A DNA stretch of 64,000 bases, from positions 1,912,501 through 1,976,500 of the forward strand of contig OZ026848.1 of the NCBI GenBank assembly GCA_964023205.1. Reading direction: 5' to 3'. Under the pieces are notes generated by a model. That model searched no databases, was not told the DNA's origin, and saw only the letters and a program-made list of their open reading frames with translations. Both the position numbers and the translations under genes were made by a program. Source of the stretch: Lutraria lutraria (lineage: Eukaryota; Mollusca; Bivalvia; Venerida; Mactridae). How positions within the stretch are numbered: position 1 is the first letter of the stretch; the number at the start of each line of letters is the position of its first letter. Below, piece after piece: positions 13,335 to 24,289 of this stretch.

Positions 13335-13830
13335 TGGCAATTTTGACCCTAGGGCCATAATTTGAACAAATTTATTAAAGGTCCTCTAGACAATGCTACA
13401 TACCAAATATCTAAGCTCTAGGCCTAGTGGCTTCGGACAAGAACATTTTTTAAATTCTCCTAATAGTCTATATGCCCATATAAATCAAGTGACCCCTGGG
13501 GCAGGGCCAATTTTGACTGTAGGGCAATAATTTGAACAAACTTGGTAGAGGTTCACTGGGCAATGCTACACACCAAATATCTAAGCTCTAGGCATTACAA
13601 TTTCTGACAAGAAGATTTTTTTAATTTCTCTATCTAAGTCTATGTGATATCAAGTTACCCCTGGAGCGGAGCCAATTTTGACCCTAGGGCTATAATTTGA
13701 ATGAACTTGGTAGAGGTCCGTTAGACAATGCCACACACCAAATATCTAAGCTCTAGGCCCTGTAGTTTTGGACAAGAAGATTTTTAAAGTTTTTCCTATT
13801 GGTTGCCATGGCAACCATAGTTTTTTATGC
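13335..13830 (+). repeat. Tandem-core dispersed element, three ~172-bp modules
   Basis: Three modules begin near 13345, 13515 and 13690, each with TTTTGACC.TAGGGC.ATAATTTGAA, then CAATGC.ACA.ACCAAATATC and AAGCTCTAGGC. The last ends at a 16-bp perfect palindrome GGTTGCCATGGCAACC (13801-13816). The architecture resembles the other tandem-core elements here, but neither end is clearly defined. Confidence 0.7.
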
Positions 13831-14810
13831 AATTAAAATCTTTGAACAACTTCGGTAGAGCTTCATGAAATGAACATCCCTGTAAAGTTTCGTTGAAATT
13901 GGCCAACATATTAAGAAGGAGATGTTGTTTAAAGCAATTGATGACACACGCATATGAGTGTAACAGTATTTCAATAACTGATCTTTCAAGCCATCAGCAT
14001 GATATTGGGTAAAATAATTTCTCATTTTCCCCATATACATATAACTACTGTTACCTTTATTACAAATTATGTTTTTTAAATTATGACAAAACCCATGTTC
14101 ACACATAAAAACCTTATTTAAGTGCATTTCTATAAGCCAACTTTAAGGTAAGGTAAAACTCGAGAATTACACATATTATGAAATTCGTCTGCATCAACAC
14201 GTTCTCTTTTGTAGCAGTTTTTGCACATCAAACGTCAAAATTCGAAAATAACTACAACGAATAATCAAAGTAAATATATGCTTAAAAGTGATTATGTCAG
14301 TATTTTAGTGTAAATTTATTGCTTATAAGCAATAATAACATATACAAAAGACGCTGATTTTACTGAAAGTGCCTTCCGATAGAAGTCAGTATGCATGCGC
14401 GGCCAAACAGACATGATATCTGGGTGAAATCTACAGTTGCTTATCTCTTAGTATAATGGTCGCAGCTGTTGTTTGTTTTAATCAAGATTTTTTGTGAATG
14501 AAAACTTTCATGATGTTGTTTCATTGTAGACAGTTCTGTTGCTGAAATTTAATATTGTTATTTTTGTACATTTTATGTTATCTGTATAATCATATTAATT
14601 ATCATTACAGACGATGTCACTCAAGTCATGTGACTACAGAGATAGATTGTGTGGCTAGTATGTACTCGGTCAGGTGACCAGAGTACCTGTATGGAATGTC
14701 CCCCTGGTTACAAATGTCCTGGACACTGAAGTAGACGCAGAGTATGTACATTTTTTTATGTCAATAATTCTCTAGATAATGTCTGAAAGTGTTTTGTCTT
14801 TTTGACACAA
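13831..14810. other. Non-coding; scattered repeat fragments
   Basis: The stretch at 14070-14150 shares, inverted, the phrases TGCATTTCTATAA and ACAAAACCCATGT with 10640-10780, so it is a dispersed repeat. The rest shows no gene. Confidence 0.4.
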
Positions 14811-14814
14811 CTTA

Positions 14815-15365
14815 AGGCTCTGTCACAACCCACCTCGCATGTTTTAAGTCCGTGCGTTTTTTGGGGAGGCCACGGCCATCACGTTTTTCTGAAAATGTGG
14901 GAAGGGAGTGGCAATAGTAGGGAAGAAGTACTTAAATACACGTCACACGCACGGTTGCATAAGGTGTACGTTTGCAACCCGTATGCCACAGTTGGCCATT
15001 AGCGGTTCCATGATCGTACGTTGCACACAAGGTGAGTAACACATGCTTACAACATACTATCGTTGTGCGATTGCCACTTTATCGTACGAAGGCCGTACTT
15101 GCACATGCTGTTTACAAACCGTGTCCATTCTCACTCGTATGTTGTAAGTGTGTGCAGGTACGATGAACGTGAGTACTGAGGTGAATCTGTAGCCCGACCG
15201 CAGGCCGAAAGTTCCTAAGGCACTAAAAGTGCTAAGGCGTCTCTGCATGCTTCCAAATCCGTATGGAGTCTGTACTCACCACGTACAGATCGCCAAGTTT
15301 TACCCACGTTTTTGCAAATAGACAGCATGCACTTGCAAGTACGGCAGGTTGGGACCGGCGCTTTA
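14815..15365. mobile_element. Possible palindromic MITE (~550 bp)
   Basis: The left edge GTCACAACCCACCTCGCATG resembles the reverse complement of the right edge (GGTCCCAACCTGCCGTACTT). The interior is unusually rich in CGTAC/GTACG-type words for this AT-rich window. No target duplication was found, so the borders are uncertain. Confidence 0.35.
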
Positions 15366-15514
15366 AACAGGCAATTATTATCATACTATAGATGTTATCA
15401 ATGCTTGGCCCAATTACAAGAACACATATCTTTAACATAGAAAAGAGATTATGTTTTATAGGAACATGTGAAAATATGTCCAGAGATGAATGAATGTATC
15501 TGTAATAGTTTAAT

Positions 15515-15897
15515 CAGGGCTTGACACTAACTTTTTCAGGAGGTAGTCAGTGGGACTACCAGCAAAGAAAATGAGGTAGTCCTTGCAAAATATAGTTAGT
15601 CCTTATTTTAATAAATAAAAACATGTTGGTCATTTTATTTCAATGCCTATCAAGTGTACTTTATCAGAATACATGGCAGGTATGAAAGTCAGATTTTCAC
15701 GAATGTATTGAACAAAGTTATACAGGTTACATCACATCCGATCTTTATTTTTTAATTAAATTTGTACTTGAAGTTATAGAATTCAGGTCACCCAAATATC
15801 AGGTAGCCTGACGGGATACCCAGCTTTGAAACCTAGGTAGTCCTTGGAGAAAATAGGTAGCCTCTGGCTAACGGACCATTGTTAGTGTTGAGCCCTG
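15515..15897. mobile_element. hAT-like MITE, CAGGG ends
   Basis: Begins CAGGGCTTGACACTAAC and ends GTTAGTGTTGAGCCCTG: 17-bp inverted ends with one mismatch. Flanked by TTAAT on both sides. The CAGGG terminus is hAT-like, but an 8-bp duplication is not visible, so the superfamily is inferred. Interior has no coding capacity. Confidence 0.7.
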
Positions 15898-16045
15898 TTA
15901 ATCTTTGCTATTCTTACCTTTTATAACATTTAGTAGGTGTTTATGAAATATTTGATTTTGTACCCTCTCTGAGTTTGTCCCAATTTCCTCAAAGTCTTGT
16001 AATAGGACCAAAATATTCTTTTCATACTGGTAAGTACATTGTAAT

Positions 16046-16103
16046 TACAGTAAAACCTTGATTATTCAACAACTGATATTCTGAATACCCGGTATTATCC
16101 AAG
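16046..16103 (+). mobile_element. Single pogo/mariner-like terminal sequence
   Basis: TACAGTAAAACCTTGATTAT resembles a pogo/Tigger inverted end. No partner end was found; the large element starts within this flank at 16104. Confidence 0.35.
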
Positions 16104-16499
16104 GGTATGACTAAACAGCGGACATCCGGATGTCCACGGACATCCAACGGACATCCATTTTCGTTTGTTTATTTATGGAGTATCGGTCAATTATGTTCAT
16201 TATTATTGTTTTTAACATGTTTATTATTTTAATTATGAACATTATGCTCATTTTCAAATATTTGTTAAACAGTTATGTAGCACATTTAACCCAAAACACC
16301 GTATTAGAGAACGGATAAGTATACGAGTTATCCCAAAGTTAACCGGTTACCGTTTCGGTAGTGAACGGAATGGACTTAAATTTCCTTTTATAAACGTATA
16401 TATAATTATTTTTCTTAAGATAATGGATTTGAATGATTAATTAAAATAATTCTAAACATTATATTAAAAAACATATTAAATTCATTTTAGTGAAATTAA

Positions 16500-17110
16500 T
16501 TGAACGTAAATACTCGTCAACTTACAAATTTATTTTTAGAAAATGGATATCCGCGGACATCCAAGGATATTCGCTATTTTGACTAAAAAGCGATATTCTG
16601 TACTCCTTTCCACCAGTAATGCATTTCAACATTATAAATGATACATATGTTACTCGGGTAAAACTTTATATTAAACAAACATATTAAATTCATTTTTAGT
16701 GAATATAATTGAAGTAAATAATCGTCAACTTCAAAAATTATTTTTAGAAAATGGATGTCCGCGGACATCCAAGGATATTCACAATTTTGACTAAAAAGCG
16801 ATATTCTATACTTCTTTCCACCAGTAATGCATTTCAACATTATAAATGTTACATATGTTACTAGGGTAAAACATGATATTAAAAAAGAAAACATATTAAA
16901 TTCATTTTAGTGAATATAATTGAACTTAAATACTCATCAACTTACAAATTTAGTTTTAGAAAATGGATGTCTGCGGACATCCACCGATATTCGCTATTTT
17001 GACTAAAAAGCGATATTCTGTACTTCTTTCCACCAGTAATGCATTTCAACATTATAAATGTTACATATTTTACTAGGGTAAAACATGATATTAAAAAAGA
17101 AAACATCCAC
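16500..17110. repeat. Left-arm tandem units, ~210 bp x3
   Basis: Three units start with GAAAATGGAT at 16539, 16747 and 16959. Each contains GCGGACATCCA, then a near-palindromic GATATTCGCTATTTTGACTA/AAAAGCGATATTC, then CCACCAGTAATGCATTTCAA. They carry the same GGACATCC and GACTAAA words as the element's termini. Confidence 0.85.
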
Positions 17111-17900
17111 AGATTTTCGCGACTTCGACTAGACAGTGATTTTTTGCACTTCTTTTATTCTTTTATAAAATATGAAATATTGTTTTATATGATACACTAT
17201 AAGAATGTGGTTCATCAAATTTGTCTTACGAAAACTAAGATAATTAGTGACACAAATACCTCCACATGCTGCTTAGACCTTGAAGCTACAATCATGGGAG
17301 TTGAGCCGAAACATCGGAAAATGAGAGTTCAGTATTTCAAAATACTAAAATAAATGAAAAAGTTACAGCGCGGACACGCTGAAAAGGCCAAAATTATGAT
17401 TTTTGAACTAAGTGTGACCTCGACCTTGGAGCTACAGATAGATAAATTTCAACGGTTTCATCTTATTACCAGATATATCGTAGAACTGTGTACAGCTTTT
17501 TTAAAAGCTATTTTTGTACATATTGAATTGTAAAGCATCGTACATCTAGAACATTACAAAATTCTGTTATACTTGTTTGTTCATTACATTCAGTTAAAAG
17601 ATCCTGGACACGGTGTCAATTGTGTTATACATGTATCAGTGACATTATGCAGTACATTATCATGATTACGTCTAAAGTGCTACATTGTACCGCGGTATTT
17701 GAACCCGAACATAAGCCATAAGCCACTGTTCCATCGGGAAAAAGGCATACGGGCAGTAAATACCCAACAAAAATATATGTAATATATTAGTATATATATA
17801 TAGTCCGACAACGACCTGTGAATAATCAAAGATCAGCTAAGGTGAGTGGCTTTTCGGAACGTTTCGTAGGTTTCCGTAATATATAAATATCAGTTATTTG
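17111..17900. other. Interior of the large element, no gene recognised
   Basis: AT-rich sequence with a short TATATATATATA run near 17790. Open frames here have no recognisable motif. Confidence 0.4.
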
Positions 17901-17914
17901 ACCGTCTAGTTGAG

Positions 17915-18005
17915 ACTAAGTGCGTAGCGCGATCGGTAAAGGCGCCAACCATTTTACTTTTGAAGCCTTGTAGTCAAGATGCTATGGGTTCGAAACACAT
18001 ATGAA
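17915..18005 (+). other. tRNA-like sequence (SINE head or decayed tRNA)
   Basis: A D-arm-like TAGCGCGATCGGTAAAGGCGC is followed about 45 bases later by GGGTTCGAAACAC, a near-match to the pol III B box. Acceptor pairing is poor, so it is a tRNA-derived remnant and not a working tRNA. Confidence 0.35.
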
Positions 18006-18584
18006 CGTTTTTCCTTTCCATTTTTGTTTGATATTTGGCATTTTATTATTGCAAAATTTTATTTCAATATTTGGAATGAATTTCATATGTATTTTATTTA
18101 ATTTCATTTCAGGTAATTTCATGAAATTTCAATTACTGCGTTCATTAGCAGTATCTGTACTTGAGCCACTGTCAGAATCTAATAATTTGCTTCATTATAT
18201 TAAGTTATATAACATGACATCATCTACATGCTTAGAAACATTATTTGAACAGAATTTGATTTTGATTGCATATGATATATATACCTTTCAAAAAATAAAT
18301 GCACCGAAATCACGAGCTATGCATTGTTTGAAAAAAATAGTGGCAAGATTAAGGACACGAAAAACACAATTCAGTTAAATAATGTTACTAGTGCGGCGCA
18401 CTGATTTCAGGACAACGTAGCTAGGCCTTTTACAGTGGTCTACAAATGTAAGGTCGTGTTTAGTAATGTACTTGGTCATTGTATTACTTATCCCTATTTT
18501 AAAGAATGGAACAGTCCATGACCTTCCGTCACGACTCACTGCTCGATTTCTATTTATAGTGTATTGAAGTCGGAGAATCATCAT

Positions 18585-18645
18585 GTCTCAAAATGTCGTA
18601 GAAGAGAATTAGTGATGCGTTATGTAAATACAAACAAGTTAAAGG
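18585..18645 (+). pseudogene. Decayed copy of the SWIM-gene first exon
   Basis: GTCGTAGAAGAGAATTAGTG ATGCG.TATGTAAATACAAACAAG matches the exon at 44281-44327 at most positions. The start codon region is altered and an in-frame stop is present. It lies inside the large element, so the fragment was either captured or the element inserted nearby. Confidence 0.6.
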
Positions 18646-18842
18646 GGGGAAATATGCTATCCTTTTTATAACAAAAAACAGCTCACAATTGTTTAGTGTT
18701 TGGGCAAAATAATTTCATGGTTCAGGTAAACAGCAATATCTTTGTGAAAAGAAATTAAGAGCAAAATGACAGTTATTCCGACCAATTATTGTACTTACTT
18801 GTTTCCAACCGTTTCAGCTGAAACGTCGATACTATGGACATA

Positions 18843-19028
18843 CAGTACAACCTCTCCAGATCGGCCCTCTCTTGAACATCAATCTCCCAACAACGGCAGC
18901 TTGATTTCCAACTACGCGATTTAACTATTGTTTCAACCTCTCCAGACTCCGGAACAACAACCTCTCAACAAATTTAAACGTATAATTTTGCTACTCTCAA
19001 AGGGTGTTGCTTTGGAGAGGTTGCACTG
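18843..19028. mobile_element. 186-bp pogo/mariner-type MITE
   Basis: Inverted ends CAGTACAACCTCTCCA and TGGAGAGGTTGCACTG (one mismatch), flanked by TA on both sides as expected for Tc1/mariner/pogo. Interior CAACCTCTCCAGACTC repeats part of the end. No coding capacity. Confidence 0.85.
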
Positions 19029-19029
19029 T

Positions 19030-20500
19030 ATTCCATTAATAGTACATGCAATACATTTGCGATGCCTTTCAAAATGTTTTACGGTTAATGTCCTGTGTAT
19101 TTTCCCCGTATTGTTAATACAATTCTTAAAATTATCTTAATAAAGTTACAGCATGTATCATCATTATGCAAAATGGTGTTAGGAAATGTTTTTATGAGTA
19201 CTTTGAACCAGCGTACCTGTATGTAGTCATATAGGCTCATAAAGATAATTCCACAGCCTTAAAAGAATTTACATTATGTTTATATATTATAACGCCGCAT
19301 TTAATTTACCAATTTTTAAAAGATGTTAATTAATACATTTTGAGTCGCTTAAATTTACACAGATAAAAGTAGTTCCGCCCGTATTTTTATGTTAGGTAAT
19401 TATGGTCAATTGTTATGTGAATAAAATTACACGATCAAAATGCGTCGGAAGGTTGGCGATTATAGTTAAGACTTCCTATTATGTAAATCAATCGTCAGAA
19501 TTCAAAATTTATTATTACACTTTTCTTATAACAAACATGGTTTAAACATTCTGGTTGGATACTTTTACACCCGTCGCTTGATGCATTGAAATAAGAAAGT
19601 ATATTAAAGTTCATAATTGTGACACTAGTATTTATGATGTATTTATGATACCAATTTATTTGACCCGTAATATCATTTCGAATTGACATCAGTAGAACCG
19701 ATATAAAATATACAATAGACGTAAGTTAACAAAATAATGTGTATGGTAAATTTATGGAGATTAAAGATGTTTTCCTTAATGATTTAATTTTTTTATGTAT
19801 TTTACGGCCGACAATTAGCGTTTATTTTAGAGAATCATTCCTTTTTTCTTGTAATAATGTCGCATATGCATATATATCTAAGATTTAAGTTCAAATGACA
19901 GATTAAAACATTAGTTACTATACACAAGTGGGTGAGGCCACACTCGTCTGTCTTTACAACAGACTTTTATTGTCAGGTTAGACCAACCAATCACATTACA
20001 GGACTGGTGTGGCAAAGGAGTGGTCGCTATCTTATCTGCCTAACACCTCTCTGACCATGATCAATACGTATGATGTGATTTGATAAAGATCAGACGATCT
20101 AAATACATGCATGTCCTAATCATTATTATACATGTATACATTGTTTAAATAATATAAATACATAGTAAATAGGGTGAAATGATGTAGCTGTCTAGATAAT
20201 GCATTGACTATGAATCAATAAAATTTCATTACCATACTTTTTGCTATAGGGTCATGTCTGCAGACACTAAAGCTGACCGGATTCGACTAATACATGTGAC
20301 AAGGGACCATAAAAGAAGGGGGTGTGGGCATTTACGGAGGAGTTGTTCAGTATATGAGTATTTTGAGAGAAATTTTCGCATGATAAAGTAAAATAAGATT
20401 CTAAGGGAAATTACTATAACTACTGCTTTAAAAAATAAGATATGGATAATCGGGGTACTAATAAGCACAAAACATGTTTAAAGATAAAATATCGTCCAAG
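19030..20500. other. Interior of the large element, no gene recognised
   Basis: AT-rich; no conserved frame, RNA or defined repeat seen. Confidence 0.4.
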
Positions 20501-21164
20501 AACAGATGCACTGGGGGCCAACGACGTACCACGAGAGGCGGTTTGCATCGAAAACATGTGTATGTTATGCAACGACAAACGACACATGTTATGTACACAT
20601 AACGTGATTGAAAAGCTAAGGACGACATTTCTCGTAGTTAGTGACATTGTATTTTGCTGGAATATCATATTCCAAGCACGAAACATGGTGAGTAGAAACG
20701 TTTAATACTATGAAACAGTTGTATGCAGTTAAATGAGTACCAATTACGTATGAATTAAGCTCAAAAGTTAGGGATGTTCGTAGACAGTCTTGTTTTGGTA
20801 GATTTTTCATTAAAATATTTTTCGTGAGTATCATTTCTTATACTTACTGGGTAAGGTTTACTTATTCAATCTTTTTGTCTTCATTAGAAATGTTCTGTAT
20901 GTGTAATAAGCACATATGAACGGGTTTTTTGGCATATTACGACTGTGTTTGTTTCTCACAGAGTGTGTGTACGGTGCTAAACGAAGGTCACTCTTCATGC
21001 GTACGTTGCTCACTGAAGTCAAAATCAATTTCAGGATACAGACCACGCGGTGTGTATGTACTGTCGGTCATTTTAGAAGCGCAATGACACTGTGCAAACT
21101 CCAGCATATAGAGCGTTACGTTCATGAGGGAAGCAGATGATAGAGGTACAACTAAAAATCACAA

Positions 21165-22240
21165 TGCAACTTAAAATGAAGGACCATTACGTTATCTACA
21201 ACATCGACGACATGACAACGATCACGGAAACTGGAAAAATTAATACCTACAAATAATGTAACAAGTGACAGTCCAATATGGAAATTTCTTAAAGTGAACA
21301 CACCAACTAAGTCTGTCCATTGCCAATTGTTCCTGAAACAAGCGGAATCCGGGATGTACAGAAGTTTCTCAACCAGATGGTGCTGAACTGACGGAACAAT
21401 TGGACACAACTATACTAAGCTCAGACGCAGAGGACTTTGAAAAAGTAGATCTAACGTTACCGAGGAAACAATAAAAGAGACCGTAGTACAATTACAAAAG
21501 CTTCTTCAATCCACATCTTCTCTAATTATACCCCCATCACACTAGGGCAACGATTGCACTACACCCACTGCGTCCTGACAGGACGTTAGCAAATGAATGC
21601 ATTTTGTTATTGTACACCTGACAAGCCATTTTGGATGCTGAAATTGCCGTTTTCTAAATAAGAAATAGAAGAAAAAGAAACATGAAGCAACTTAGATTAT
21701 GTTGCGTTAGTGCATGACTATAAGCAAAAAGAAGACTTCTGTTTGGCCATCATGACTAGTTAATATAAATGGACACATGGTACAGTATATATACAGAGCT
21801 AGTGAATGCAATGAGGACGTTATTGGGACCTAGGGAGACCGCAGTTCAGTCTGCATGGACGTAGTGAGCACATAATTTGGGCGTAGTATTAACGCAATAG
21901 ACCTGGTGACAACGGGAAGCTGCACGTGTAATGAACTTACTGGCAACGTGATAGACGCAGTGAGAACCTGGCAAAGACGTTGTAAGGGCGTAGTGCGAGC
22001 CTGAGTGCATCATTTCTTTTCGAGTTTGACCCCGTCCCTGCCATGCACGGCCATTAAAAATTTCAGGACGTGATAGGAACTTTGCGAGCGTGGTGCGGAC
22101 GTGCTCTGGTGTGATGGGGGCATTACAACTGACCGTAGACGTCTTCAAGACTGGGTCACCTTTTTTCAAATGGTGGATATTGGCGAATTCGGTACAAATC
22201 ACGCTTGGATTGACGAGCACGGTGCAACATTGCTATAGAT
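21165..22240 (+). pseudogene. Decayed reading frame inside the 2.49-kb transposon, split by a MITE
   Basis: Protein-like blocks include MKDHYVIYNIDDMTTITE, SPIWKFLKVNTPTKSVHC, EETIKETVVQLQKLLQSTSS and, beyond the MITE, TTDRRRLQDWVTFFQMVDIG and GTNHAWIDEHGATLL. They need frame changes and cross several stops. The frame ending SSLI before 21530 resumes as TTDRRR after the MITE, so the MITE landed inside a once continuous frame. I do not recognise the protein; it could be the element's own transposase remnant or captured host coding sequence. Confidence 0.5.
21531..22124. mobile_element. ~0.6-kb MITE with CCCCCATCACAC ends
   Basis: Left end CCCCCATCACACTAGGGCAA pairs with right end GTGCTCTGGTGTGATGGGGG. 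Flanks ATTATA and ATTACA look like a 6-bp target duplication with one change. The interior is rich in ACGT/CGTAGTG words and matches the copy at 10858 in opposite orientation. No coding capacity. Confidence 0.75.
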
Positions 22241-23002
22241 ACTAATGAATGGGGCAATGGTGTTAACGAATCAAAGAAATGCAATCAAACTTTTTAGATA
22301 ACAGCAGATTTCTAAATTGTTCAAACTCGTAAATTATATAAGTATGTGCCTAAATCTATTATAATGCAGTTAGTAAATGATAAGACCATCTGAGAATTTT
22401 AACTGTTCTCTTTAGACCATCACACATAATTAAATAGATAACTGTCAACTGCAAAATATTAATTGATACACACATTAGACTTCAGACTGAAACATCACAC
22501 ACTCTGTAAGTAACATATACATCGAAAAGAGACTTCAGTTGACACCATACACACTTGTCTAGTGCGAAAGGCCTTGTTATATTAACGTGTATACATTCTA
22601 TTGAATCTGATAAGCGGTGGGGAGATGCTAAGTTATTTTCACAGACATGATGCCTGTATCACGAGTGCTAAATATTTTACAAATGGGTTTCATGTCACAA
22701 TAATTTTGAGGAAAACTGTTTTTTACACAGAATAACGGACTAATCTGGCATAATTTGATGAATGACAACGCAATCATTGTACAGAAAACGCATTTTACAA
22801 CGGCAAATACAAACTTAATAAAAACAACTAGCAAGACAATCCAAAAAACTAACATTTCGTCCCCCTGCAGGTCAAACATTTCAAAATGGCATGTGGAGGT
22901 CAGAAAACCAGAGACTGTTTACATGAAATTTCGTTGCATAACATACACATGTTTTCGATGCGAACCGCCTCTCGTGATACGTCGTTGGCCCCCAGTGAGA
23001 TG

Positions 23003-23930
23003 TAGGGTGAATAGATTAGCAATTATTAATTTATTACCTACACTAACATAAACTTACACCCTACGTATAAACTTGAATGGGATAAATTACAAATAAATAA
23101 AACATGACATTGCAAAATATTAAAACAGATTTTTGGCATATCATATCATTTTGAATGAAGAGAACTGTCAGTTTTTCAGTCAATGTTTAGACATTCATAC
23201 AAATGTACTTTCTCAAATAATGCCACGTATTATTAGATGGTCTTTTATAATTAAATATTTGATTAGTAATGTACTTTTGTAAATAAATTAAGATAATAAT
23301 GTTAGTCTTGTTAGCATTGTATGTTCATGAATGAGACATAAGTATGAATGTACAAAATGTACCGTAGACGCATTCCTTTTCTCTTCCATTTGAAACCAAA
23401 CTGACGATCATGTCACATAATTACACATCCTTTTATCCATATACAATATGTGTAATCAAACAATCTTGAAATTAATGTGCACCAAAACTTACTACGAAAT
23501 ATTGTGTATTACTATATATTTATGTGTATTTTACCCAATAAGCATTAAGAAGCAGTTTATAGCAAAATACAGATTTATTAAAGATTTTGTCACATACAAA
23601 TTACTTCTTATCTTTATATGAGGTGAAACATGGCACACAACATTGTTTTATACAGTTATTCTATATAAGATTTAAACAGTTGTGCCATAACCTTACATAC
23701 GATATAATCTTGTGCGACGTACGCAATTAGATGATCGATACAGAGATAATCAGGAGACTGTGCGGTCGGAACAACAGGGGGTTACGTACGACCGCTGTGA
23801 TGTGTGGCGTTAATTACAATTAAGAAGACAAGTGTTGTATTGGACATAGACCATACATACATTGCTAGTTTTACGACGAAGCATCGATTCCCAGTCTTGT
23901 ACACTCATAGGAATAATTAAATATGTTTGT
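23003..23930. other. Interior of the large element, no gene recognised
   Basis: AT-rich; nothing identifiable on either strand. Confidence 0.4.
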
Positions 23931-24257
23931 ATGTTATTATAACAGTATTCAGTTAAAATCTGAATTTTAATATAACTTCACGTTTATCCATATTCTGTCT
24001 ATTAAAGAACTAGCTATAATTCCAAATCTCTCATTAAGATTTTATACTGATTTTTTTCCGAAGATATTTCAGGATAAAAAAAGTTTTTTCAAACTTATTT
24101 CTAACGTCTGATATACTTCCCAAATTGTTCCGATAAAACCTATTGATCACATTTTTCTCACTTTTCACACCATGTATATTAATTCTATACTATTTATTGT
24201 ATACCATCGCGTAACATACTCAAATGGTTCTGCTTTAATAAAGTAAAGTTGAACAAA
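23930..24257 (+). mobile_element. LINE 3'-end fragment (non-coding tail)
   Basis: Shares with 30880-31136 the sequence CTGATATACTTCCC, TTTTTCTCACTTTT, a TGTATACCAT block and a final AATAAAGTAAA.GTTGAA. The shared end after an AATAAA signal marks two 5'-truncated copies of one retroelement tail. Confidence 0.65.
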
Positions 24258-24289
24258 TTAATACCAAATCATTTAACTTGTTTGGTTTG

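Larger units (their letters stand above)
20509..22997. mobile_element. 2.49-kb DNA transposon, 67-bp inverted ends, 5-bp duplication
   Basis: 20509-20575 (starting CACTGGGGGCCAACGACGTA) equals the reverse complement of 22931-22997 with two mismatches. AGATG flanks both ends (20504-20508 and 22998-23002), a perfect 5-bp target-site duplication. A 5-bp duplication with a CAC start is the pattern of Transib/RAG-like elements, while CACTG starts also occur in the CMC group (usually 2-4-bp duplications). No intact transposase lies inside, only a decayed frame, so the superfamily is open. It sits wholly within the 12.9-kb element and is therefore younger than it. Confidence 0.85.

Noticed and set aside
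18001..18378. 125-codon plus-strand frame with a hydrophobic start
   Set aside because: Composition follows the AT-rich DNA, there is no motif or homologue, and it lies inside a mobile element.
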